Source: a virus. Taken from it: a DNA stretch of 22,654 nt. Location: IMG/VR virus record IMGVR_UViG_3300044940_000614, positions 1-22,654 of that record; one strand, 5' to 3'. Position numbers and translations under genes: made by a program. Position 1 is the stretch's first letter, and each line of letters starts with the position of its first letter. The notes below the pieces were generated by a model. That model saw only the letters and a program-made list of their open reading frames with translations, had not been told where the DNA came from and made no database searches. This document shows positions 13,052 to 20,900 of the stretch, in pieces.

Positions 13052-13601
13052 ACAGAAGATCGACCTGCACTTGCTGAGTGGCCAGGTGCTCGAAGCCAGG
13101 TTCCCCACCGACGAGGAGTGGATCCGGCGGAACCGGATCCGCCGTCTGATCCAGCGGACGGTGAAGGGAGAAACCTCTTACGAAGTGGAGCAATCCGAGG
13201 CGGCCGACCTCGAACTGTTCCGGGCGATCACCGGCGACGAGTCGTTCAACGACGTGGATGAAGCCGTCCTGGTTGTGGAGAAGCTCGCCGCCGTGGAGGT
13301 CGCCGCGATCGAGCGTGCCGGCGAAGATTACATGCTCGAACTGGAGACGTTCCTGGGGGCGCGCGAGCTGCGGTTGCGGCGGCCTACGGCGGCTCATGTC
13401 CGCCGCTTCCGCGGCTTTGTGACTCCGGTGGATCTGTCGCACGGCCGGACCTGGCTGAAGACCGACCTCACTTTGGGTGCCCAGATCTGCGACGAACTGG
13501 CCGGCGGAGCGACTCCAGTGCCCATTCTGGTGAAGGTCAGCGCCGTGTCGGCGGTCATCGCCGAAGTGCAGCGGCCATTAGAGCCCTGCGTGCGCCCTTA
13601 G
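13044..13601 (+). CDS. Tail assembly chaperone (gpG-like)
   Basis: A 185-residue, mostly helical protein directly upstream of the tape measure, the constant position of siphovirus tail assembly chaperones, which coat the tape measure and recruit tail tube subunits. Visible parts: N-terminal hairpin (DLHLLSGQVLEARFPTDEEW), basic helix (RRNRIRRLIQRTVKG), then acidic helices (EAADLELFRAITGDESFNDV, VVEKLAAVEVAAIERAGEDY). A second reading frame in the -1 register opens at 13262 and continues past its stop to 13978, as in lambda G/T, and frame-matched slip candidates lie at 13472 and 13595. ATG 13044 overlaps the preceding stop. The chaperone call is by position and composition. Confidence 0.65.
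   Translation: MIEQKIDLHLLSGQVLEARFPTDEEWIRRNRIRRLIQRTVKGETSYEVEQSEAADLELFRAITGDESFNDVDEAVLVVEKLAAVEVAAIERAGEDYMLELETFLGARELRLRRPTAAHVRRFRGFVTPVDLSHGRTWLKTDLTLGAQICDELAGGATPVPILVKVSAVSAVIAEVQRPLEPCVRP
13472..13478 (+). promoter_or_regulatory. Candidate -1 slippery heptamer TTTGGGT
   Basis: T TTG GGT in the chaperone frame has the X XXY YYZ form needed for tandem -1 slippage (TTG to TTT, GGT to GGG). Against it, the -1 frame between here and about 13575 reads as an Arg-rich stretch that looks like a shadow rather than protein, so the site may be fortuitous. Confidence 0.3.
13595..13601 (+). promoter_or_regulatory. Candidate -1 slip site at the chaperone stop (CCCTTAG)
   Basis: The chaperone frame ends C CCT TAG. 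A prolyl-tRNA on CCT can re-pair with CCC one base back while the stop codon waits, and reading would continue TTA GAC GGG into the downstream -1 frame. The junction would read CVRP-LDGDPPRNF, with plausible coding sequence on both sides. It is not the classical two-codon heptamer, so efficiency would be low or would need further signals. Confidence 0.35.
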
Positions 13602-13639
13602 ACGGGGACCCTCCGCGCAACTTTCGATGGTTCGCCCGG

Positions 13640-13978
13640 TTGCTCTGGTCCCCGGAAGAACGCTGTCTGCGGCGGCCTCAATCCGCCTGCCCGGAGTGCA
13701 GGCCGGGCCAGGCGGTGTGTGACGGCTGCCCACTCCCGGATTTCGAAGCGATGCAGCGCGGGCACTTCGGCCAACTGGCCGACGCGGCCGCGGAATGGCG
13801 GTCGATGATCGCCGACGGCCTGCATATCTGTCCGCAGGACATTCCCGCTGAAGAGTATTACGCGCTGCGCGTGATGCGCGAAGAAGAACCACAACCCAAA
13901 GATCCCCATGGCCAACAATCTGCAATTGGTGGTGACGCTCGACAACCGTCCCGCCAACCAGGCCATCGGCGACCTTAA
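13640..13978 (+). CDS. Chaperone -1-frame extension (T-like), zinc-knuckle
   Basis: A reading frame in the -1 register relative to the chaperone. If translated alone it would start at TTG 13640 (112 residues) with no good ribosome binding site, yet protein-like sequence begins earlier, near 13586 (APLDGDPPRNFRWFARLLWS), with no ATG or GTG. That is what a frameshift extension such as lambda T looks like; the fused product would be 311 residues. It contains ACPECRPGQAVCDGCP, a CxxC...CxxC knuckle likely to bind zinc, followed by helices (FGQLADAAAEWRSMI, EEYYALRVMREEEP). The last 71 bases overlap the tape measure gene. Alternatives are a non-canonical start (CTG/ATT) with coupling to the chaperone stop. 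Confidence 0.55.
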   Translation: MLWSPEERCLRRPQSACPECRPGQAVCDGCPLPDFEAMQRGHFGQLADAAAEWRSMIADGLHICPQDIPAEEYYALRVMREEEPQPKDPHGQQSAIGGDARQPSRQPGHRRP

Positions 13979-16900
13979 CAAGCAGCTCGGCGGGATCGAT
14001 CAGGCGGCCATTCGCGGTTCGCAGGCCGCGTCGAAGGCCCTTGAAGGCGTGGACCGCAGCGCGGTACGCGTGGCGGCGTCGGTACGGCAGTCGTTCGCGG
14101 GGCTGGGCGCGGCGCTGGGCGTCACCGGGTTGGGGGCGCTGGCGAAGTCGGTGTTCGACCTGAGCGCCGGCTTCGAACGCTCCCGGGTCGGTCTGCGCGC
14201 TTTCGTCGGGGATGCGAAGACGGCCGATGCGCTGTTCAAGGACATCCAGAAGTTCGCCGAGTCCTCGCCCTTTGAGTTCAAGGACCTACTTCAGGGCGGC
14301 CAGCGGCTGCTGGCGTTTAACACCGCGGCGGAGGATGTCGTGCCTACGCTCAAGGCGGCCTCGGCCGCCATCGGTGCGATCGGTGGGGGGATGGATAATT
14401 TCTTCCTAATCATCAAAGCACTGGGAGATATCCGGAACCGTGGGAAGGTGACTGGCGAAGAGATCCGGCAGTTGGCCAACCAGGGAGTCCCAGCGATCGA
14501 GATGCTCGCCAAAGGGTTTGGCGTCACGACGCGGGAAATCGTGAAGAGTGTCGAGCAGGGTATTGTTCCGGCCGACGCTGCCATCCGAGTTCTGGTGCGC
14601 GGGATGACGGAGAAGTTCGGCGTTTTCGACGATGCGGTCAGCAAGACAGCCAGCGCCGCGCTATCGAACTTCAAGGACGCGGTACAGCGCCTGGCCGACG
14701 ATCTGGGCCGCGCTGGTCTGCCGGCAATCACGAAGGGCATCAATGACCTGCGTGCCAAGCTCGACGACATCGTCGCGCGGGCGGCGGAATACAAAGCACA
14801 GTTCGCGAGCCTGGCGGTGACGCTCGGAGAAATCGGTCTGGCTATTGTCACTTACCGCGTGATCGCAGGGTTGCAGGGCATCGCGACGGCGTTGACCGCC
14901 ATTCGCGCCGCCAGCGTTGGGAATGTGTGGGGTCTGATCGCGGCCGGGCTCGCGCTGGTGACCGTCGAAACCATCCGTGCCAACAAAGCACTCCGGGACC
15001 TGAAATCCGCCGAACTGGACGACGGCATCGTGCGTGGCTTGCTCCGGGATGGCAAAACCGTCCAGGAGATCGAGGCCCTCGCCCGGCAGGCGGGATTGAC
15101 CGCCGATCGCATCCAGGATGCCTTGCAGCGGATCAACGGGAGAGGCGCACAGTCCGACTTCAGTGGGGCCTCCGAGCGGCTGCGAAAACAGTTCGGCCTG
15201 GAGATCGTGGGCGAGGCCGCGAAGAAGGCCGCCCCGGAGATTGAGCAGTTCGACACCAGCCTGCGTGACGCCGAGGAGGCCGCCAGGCGGGCGGCGGATG
15301 CCAATAAGCGCTCGGCTGACATCCTGGATCGCGCGCGGCGCGGCGAGCTGACGGGCGTCGCCCGCATTGTCGAGGAATACCGCCAGTACCGGGAGGAACT
15401 GGGGATCACCGCCGAGGCCCGCCGCAATCTGGCGGAAGCGCAACTGATCAGCATTCGCAAGGAGGCTGCCGCACAGCAGCGCAAGGGCGTCGAGGAGACG
15501 CTCAAGGCGGCCGAGGAGGAGCGCAAGATCCAGATGGACGCCCGCGATGCGACATTCCGGGCGGAGCGGCAGATGGCCGGGGAGATTCTCAACCAGCGCA
15601 TCGAGAATTCCAGAGCTGAGCTGGGGCTGCAGGAGATCACGCTGGCCGCACGGCGCGACCGCGAACTACGGGCGCTCGAAGGCCTCAACGCCGTCACCAT
15701 CGACCAGAAGGTGGGCGTCGAACAGCAGAAGGCCTCGATTGAGGAGCGCTACTTGCGCGACAGCCTGGCGCTCAAGCGCACCTTGCTGGATGCCGATCTG
15801 GCGATCGAGCTCGCCAAGGCCGGAGAGAACGCGGATCTGCGGCTGGCGATCGAGCAGAAATACTCGATCGCGCGGCGGTCGCTCGAAATGCAGACGGACG
15901 CGGAGATCGCCGCGGCGCGCGAAAACGCGGCCAACCAGAGCACGCGGCTGGTGCTCGAACAGAACCAGCAGGTCTTTGACCGTTTCAAGCGCCAGGCGGA
16001 GGGCGTGTTCGATGCGCTGGTGCGGACCTCGACGCGCGGGTGGCGGGCGATTGGCGACGCGCTGCGCACGGCGCTGCTGACGGCGCTCAAGGACGTGGTG
16101 ACCTCGCGTGTCGCGCAGATGCTGTTTCAGGCGGCCGGTGGGCAGGTAACGCTGGCTCCGGGTGTGGGCGGCGGCCGGGGCGGGATGCTGGGCGGATTGG
16201 CCGGGCTGTTAGGACTGGGAGGGATCCCGGTCTTCGGCGCTCCCGGTGCGCCGGGCGGAACTCCCGGATTTGCTGGGCCGGTGAACTTGGCCAATACGGC
16301 CGCCACGGCTGCGGCCAACACCGGAGCTGCGGCGCAAGCCAAGGGCGTTGGCCTGCTGGCCAGCCTCACGGGCATGGGCGCTCAGTTCAAGGGACTGTTG
16401 ACCCAATTGGGCAACCTGGGCGCGGGAACCGGCCACATGGCCCGGGGGATCACGGGAATGAAGGGCGGCGGACTGCTAGCGGGTGGGGGTGTCCTGGTCA
16501 TGGACGGCCTCCGGCGCGGCGGCTGGCTGGGGCTGGCGGAAACCGCGGCGGGCGGCGCGATGATCGGGGCCAAGTTCGGCGGTCCACTGGGCGCGGTGAT
16601 CGGTGCCGCGGCCGGCGGCGTGGCTGGGCTGTTCCGCATGCTGAAGAGCTCGGCCGAGGAGAAGATCGTCAAGAAGGTCCGGGAGATGTACGGCATCGAT
16701 ATCGAGCGCCGGTTCGCGAAGGACCATCTGTTGCCCATCATCAAGAACCAGTTCGGCGGCAATGTCGACCTCGGGCTGCGGTCGCCCGCGGTGCGCGACT
16801 TGCTGGAGCTGTACCAGATGTCGCGGGGCCGCGACGCGCAGGGGATCGTCACGCGGGCCACCGCCAGCGTCTTCGCGAGCCGCGGCGGGGCCTTCGAACA

Positions 16901-17129
16901 GCTGCCGACGTTCCAGAACGGCGCCCCGGTGCTGGCCGGCGGCGGAAGTGTCCAGAACATCACCGTGCAGTTGGACGCGAAATCGAGCGCGGCCTTCCTC
17001 GAAGGCCGGGCCGTGCAGGCGCTGGCGGAGAACCCGCGGGTGGTCTCGCGGGCATCGGACCGGGGCCAGGTGGAGCGCGCCAGCCGGGATGGCCTGGCGG
17101 CCTCGCTCGCGCCGTCGTTTGTCGTGTAG
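13908..17129 (+). CDS. Tail tape measure protein
   Basis: A 1073-residue protein that sets tail length and is ejected with DNA. Residues about 60-230 match the tape-measure N-terminal domain family (FERSRVGLRAFVGDAKTADA, PFEFKDLLQGGQRLLAFNTA, KVTGEEIRQLANQGVPAIEM). Hydrophobic helices follow at about 300-355, then a long charged coiled coil (about 430-690, many Ala/Glu/Arg helices), a Gly/Pro-rich region (about 745-790), further small-residue hydrophobic stretches (WLGLAETAAGGAMIGAKFGG, about 865-910) suited to membrane penetration, and a C-terminal part ending in RDGLAASLAPSFVV. By the common rule of about 1.5 angstrom per residue the tail would be near 150-160 nm. The ATG at 13908 lies inside the chaperone extension frame, with only a weak purine tract upstream. 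Confidence 0.93.
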   Translation: MANNLQLVVTLDNRPANQAIGDLNKQLGGIDQAAIRGSQAASKALEGVDRSAVRVAASVRQSFAGLGAALGVTGLGALAKSVFDLSAGFERSRVGLRAFVGDAKTADALFKDIQKFAESSPFEFKDLLQGGQRLLAFNTAAEDVVPTLKAASAAIGAIGGGMDNFFLIIKALGDIRNRGKVTGEEIRQLANQGVPAIEMLAKGFGVTTREIVKSVEQGIVPADAAIRVLVRGMTEKFGVFDDAVSKTASAALSNFKDAVQRLADDLGRAGLPAITKGINDLRAKLDDIVARAAEYKAQFASLAVTLGEIGLAIVTYRVIAGLQGIATALTAIRAASVGNVWGLIAAGLALVTVETIRANKALRDLKSAELDDGIVRGLLRDGKTVQEIEALARQAGLTADRIQDALQRINGRGAQSDFSGASERLRKQFGLEIVGEAAKKAAPEIEQFDTSLRDAEEAARRAADANKRSADILDRARRGELTGVARIVEEYRQYREELGITAEARRNLAEAQLISIRKEAAAQQRKGVEETLKAAEEERKIQMDARDATFRAERQMAGEILNQRIENSRAELGLQEITLAARRDRELRALEGLNAVTIDQKVGVEQQKASIEERYLRDSLALKRTLLDADLAIELAKAGENADLRLAIEQKYSIARRSLEMQTDAEIAAARENAANQSTRLVLEQNQQVFDRFKRQAEGVFDALVRTSTRGWRAIGDALRTALLTALKDVVTSRVAQMLFQAAGGQVTLAPGVGGGRGGMLGGLAGLLGLGGIPVFGAPGAPGGTPGFAGPVNLANTAATAAANTGAAAQAKGVGLLASLTGMGAQFKGLLTQLGNLGAGTGHMARGITGMKGGGLLAGGGVLVMDGLRRGGWLGLAETAAGGAMIGAKFGGPLGAVIGAAAGGVAGLFRMLKSSAEEKIVKKVREMYGIDIERRFAKDHLLPIIKNQFGGNVDLGLRSPAVRDLLELYQMSRGRDAQGIVTRATASVFASRGGAFEQLPTFQNGAPVLAGGGSVQNITVQLDAKSSAAFLEGRAVQALAENPRVVSRASDRGQVERASRDGLAASLAPSFVV

Positions 17130-17139
17130 GGAGGGACGT

Positions 17140-17559
17140 ATGGCTTGGGGATGGTTGAAGAAGACGGGCAAGGTGGCGGCGGCCACTGGCAAGATCGCGG
17201 GGCAGGTGGGCATGCGCTATGCCGAGACGCGGTATCCCTTCCTGGGGGATCTGCTCAACCTGGTCGCCGAGGGCGTGGACCACGCGGAGATGGCTCCGGG
17301 CCTCACTGGAGCCGAGCGGAAGGAGCAGGTGATGGGCCGGATCGACGTGGCCGGCGAGGCGCTGCTCGCGCGCATTCATCAAGCGGGTCTGGCGGTGGCC
17401 GACCAGCAGGGTTTTTTTGAAGGGGCGAGCGCACTGGTGGACGCCGTGCACCGCATCCGCAAATCCGTGTCCCCGGCTGGCTTCAGCGGGAAGGTCCCGC
17501 CGGGGGCGGTGATGCACGTGCAGAATGGCCGGATCGTGGCCGTGGAGAGCCCCGAGTAA
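17140..17559 (+). CDS. Hypothetical tail-region protein, 139 aa
   Basis: GGGAGGG (17129-17135) directs the start to ATG 17140; the same frame is open much further left but only as a shadow of the tape measure. The N-terminus is basic and small-residue-rich (WGWLKKTGKVAAATGKIAGQ), possibly a membrane-active amphipathic helix, followed by RYPFLGDLLNLVAEGV, a charged segment LTGAERKEQVMGRI, and AVADQQGFFEGASALVDAVH. The GAERKEQVM...FFxGxxxLVDAVxxI pattern is reminiscent of small phage proteins related to the LLH holin superfamily, but a clear transmembrane helix is missing. It ends with a short beta-hairpin (GAVMHVQNGRIVAVESPE). Location between tape measure and distal tail protein suggests a tail or ejection-related role. 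Confidence 0.65.
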   Translation: MAWGWLKKTGKVAAATGKIAGQVGMRYAETRYPFLGDLLNLVAEGVDHAEMAPGLTGAERKEQVMGRIDVAGEALLARIHQAGLAVADQQGFFEGASALVDAVHRIRKSVSPAGFSGKVPPGAVMHVQNGRIVAVESPE

Positions 17560-17561
17560 CC

Positions 17562-17972
17562 ATGCCGGCATCGGTGGCGGCGGCCAGCCCGGCCGCGGTC
17601 CTTCCCCACTTCCTGGCGATCGCCTTCGAGCGCAGCCAGGAATGGGCGGCTGAGGAGAACCTGTACCGCGACGGGAGCGTGCAGCAAAGGTCTCTGGCGG
17701 AAACCAGCCGCAAGCGCTGGGTGATCCATGCGCGGCTGACGGCGACGCAGCTGGGCGCGCTGCGGGCGTTCTACGTAGCCCGGAATGGGCCGCAGCAAGA
17801 GTTCTACTTCTACGACCCGTGGGAGACGTCCCCGGCGCTCAGCGCGGCCGGATACGACGAGAGCGGTTCGGTCACGGCCGGACGGTATGTCGTCCGGTTT
17901 GAAGGCGGCTGGCGGGAGTCGTTGCAACTGGGCCGGGGCGAGGCGCAGGTGGCGCTGGTGGAGGTCGGTTAA
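17562..17972 (+). CDS. Distal tail-like protein
   Basis: A 136-residue beta-rich protein following the tape measure, in the lambda M position. Residues 52-85 (RWVIHARLTATQLGALRAFY, then GPQQEFYFYDPW) and the closing strands (GRYVVRFEGG, AQVALVEV) are the pattern of distal-tail/minor tail proteins and DUF2460-type proteins, in which a helix after a strand pair (LTxxQxxxLRxFY) and an aromatic FYFYD strand recur. Such proteins form the ring between tail tube and tip. The same pattern reappears at the N-terminus of the next protein, so the two probably arose by duplication and may stack. ATG two bases after the preceding stop; no strong ribosome binding site, consistent with coupling. Confidence 0.72.
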   Translation: MPASVAAASPAAVLPHFLAIAFERSQEWAAEENLYRDGSVQQRSLAETSRKRWVIHARLTATQLGALRAFYVARNGPQQEFYFYDPWETSPALSAAGYDESGSVTAGRYVVRFEGGWRESLQLGRGEAQVALVEVG

Positions 17973-17980
17973 GAGCGGGC

Positions 17981-20900
17981 ATGCCGGACTATCTCGGGCT
18001 GGTGCCCGTGCCCGAGGTGTCTCCCTCCGGCACTTTCCCGTTCACCCCGGAATGGCCGTTCTATACTCTGCTGGATCCCGAGGTAGTGGTGCACACCTTC
18101 GGGGCGGGGAACGCCAAACGCGAGCAGCGTTTTCTGCTGGGCCACGGGCCGCGGCGCTGGCGCCTGGACCTGACCCTCACCCACGCCCAGTGGAACACGC
18201 TGCGGGATTTCTGGGAGGATCACCAGGGGCCAGTGATCCCGTTCACTTTCCACGCCCTCAATCCGGACCAGACCACCACCAGCTACACCGCACAGTTTGA
18301 AAGCGAGCCGCTGATTGTCCAGCGCGGCCGCCAGCGCCACGCGGTCAGTGTAGCCCTCCGGGAAGTATTCACGGGCAGCGGCCCCGTATATTCGGTGAGT
18401 GCGACGCAGACGCGGTTTCCGAATGGCGCGCTGGCGAGCGCCTTGGCCGCGCAGGCGCAGACGTTGATTCCGCTGCTGAAGATCACGCCCCGGCAAGCCG
18501 GATATCCGGCCATTTACCTCAGTGACCGCCGCTGCACGGTGGGCGGACAACTCTACCTGCCGCGGCTGCTCGAACTGCCGGAGATCCGCCAAAGCGCGGT
18601 GGGCGTGCCGGGCGCAAGCGCGGAAACCGACGACGCGACATTCGTACTCGGAAACGCCGATGGCGTCATCCGCGATCTGGCCACGCATGCGGACTACGGC
18701 GTGATGCTCGACTTCGCCCGCGTCGAGTATTCGCTCTTCCATGTCGGAACCGGAATCAAGCTGGACCTGTGGGGCGGGGAAATCGCGCGCGAAGGCTGGC
18801 AGATCGACGGGCCGACGGCATATCTGCGGTGCACCGACCGCCTGGCAAATCCGTTCCTGATCTTTCCGAACCGTACGATTGACCGGGGCTGCACCGCGCC
18901 TTTCGACGTGGCCCCGCTGTGCCCGTATTCGACCGCCGGAGCGCTCGACACCACGCACTTCCCGGCGGCCAGCGGCGCGAGCTGCGACCACGGCTACGCC
19001 ACTCCCAACGGGTGTCTGGCCCACGGCATGGAGCGCTACTATCGCGGCGTTCCGGTGACTCCGCAGCCGTTCCGCAGCCGGGACAACACGACCGGTTTGC
19101 GAGGCCTCGGCCGCGCGGTGTTCACCAGCTTGAGCCAGGTGAGCGACAGCATCATGGGGCGGGCTCTGCCATTCATCTTTACCGCCGAAGACCTGCCGGT
19201 GAAGGCGCTGCTGGCCACGGGCGCCGACCAGGGAGACTTTTACGAGGCGGTCGGCATCATCGGGCAGGGGCCGCTGGGCGCGCTCGGCGACCCGATGAAG
19301 CACAAGCTGGACGGCCAGCCGCAGCATGACCCGAAGTTCCCGCCGCGCGCGGTTTTGGGCGCCGAGCCTGCCGGGCCGAACGATTACCTGTCGCTCAGCT
19401 ACAACGGCAACCAGGTGAATGGCGACTGGCGCAAGGCCTACGTCGGCAACTCTACCTATATCCGCAACCTGAGCGCCGGGCTGGCGTTCCTGACTATCCG
19501 CAGGACCGACGAGAAGGGCCAGCAGTTCACGCGGCTCGATGAGCACGAAATGGAGGTCATCGTGCGCGAGGGCCTCTCGGGGTGGAAATGGACGGCCCCC
19601 GGCAGCCGGTCGAGCGTCCTGCTGACCAATCCCGTCTGGGTGGCTGTGAACCTGCTGCTGTGGGGGCTGAACCTGCACACCGCCTCCGCGGCGGCGCAGG
19701 AAGAGTACTTCGACGTGGCCGCCGCGATCGCCGCGGCCGCGATCTGCGACCAGACCGTCGCCAAGCTGGTGGGCAGCGGCAGCGAACCCCAATTCACTTT
19801 CGCCGGCGTGGTTAGCGAGCAACGGCCGCTGCGGGAGTGGATCGAGGACGTCCTCAAGAACTGCCTGGGCTACTTCGTCAACCAGGCTGGCAAGCTGCGG
19901 ATCGGCATCCGCAGCAATTCGAGCGCGGTGGCGGCGTTCACTTCCGGCAACCTGTTGCACCGTTCCGTACGCTTCGATCCGCCGAAGCGTGGCTTCAACC
20001 GGCTGGTGGTGAGCTTCGCCGACCGGCTGAAGGACGAAGTCACCGGCGAGACACTGTATCTGCCGAACACCGCGACGGCGTACGATGAGGACTTCGCGCT
20101 GGAACTGGGCGGCGGGACACGGGCCGAGTACTTCGAGGGGCAGACGAACCTGGCGGGCACGAACTCCATCAGCCAGGCGCAGCGGATCGCCAACATCCGG
20201 CTGCGCGAGGAGGTGGGAGGCGTCACGGCCGCCGAGCGGCTGCAACACGGCCGCGTGCGCGGCTCGACCACGGTGCTGGGGCTGGATTTCTCGGCAGGCG
20301 ATGTCATCTCCGTCGCGGATCCCGAGATTCCGGGCGGCACGGCCGAGATCCGGGTCACCACCTGGCGGCTGGGGCCGGATTTCCGCGTCGACTTCGAAGG
20401 CTACACCACGCGGGACTCGATGTACGATCTGCTCGAAGGGCCGAAACCGGCAGATGTCCTGCCAGACGGCGTACCGCCGGAGGAAGAACCGTGGCCCTTC
20501 CGTCTCCAGTGGCAGCCGAACGCCGAAACACCGGTGAGCGGTGATCCGGTGCATGCCGCGGGACACAACACGTTCGCACTGCGGCAGCGGTATGAGCCGC
20601 TGTATGACGGCAGCCAGCGCGCGCTGCTGGACGTGAGCGGCGTGCAGCCTGTGAACCGCTTCGTGCCGGACAGCTACCCGCCGGTGATCCGAACGGTGAC
20701 GCAGGCCTCGACGGGCGGGCACCTGCCCGGAGAACGCCGCTATTGGATCTCCGTGTGCGCCTGGAACTCCGACGGCTTCAGCCCGCCATGCCGGCTGCGC
20801 GTGCAGACCACGGCGGAAGGCACCGATACGAACCGTTTCACGCTGGCCGACATCACATGGCCCGCCGGCAGCTGGTCGGGATACGCGGTGTTTGTCGGGA

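Noticed and set aside
11504-13108. 534-codon minus-strand frame opposite the tail tube region
   Set aside because: Shadow of three + genes; composition is Arg/Gln/Val-rich and without motifs.
16762-17139. Upstream extension of the 139-aa tail-region gene
   Set aside because: Shadow of the tape measure gene; GGGAGGG at 17129 selects ATG 17140.
16040-17158. 372-codon + frame inside the tape measure gene
   Set aside because: Gly/Arg-rich out-of-frame reading of the tape measure; no start signal.
17969-20722. 917-codon open frame on the minus strand
   Set aside because: Antisense shadow of the tail-tip gene in GC-rich DNA. Its Arg/Gln/His-rich sequence has no domain pattern and the sense frame has recognisable domains.
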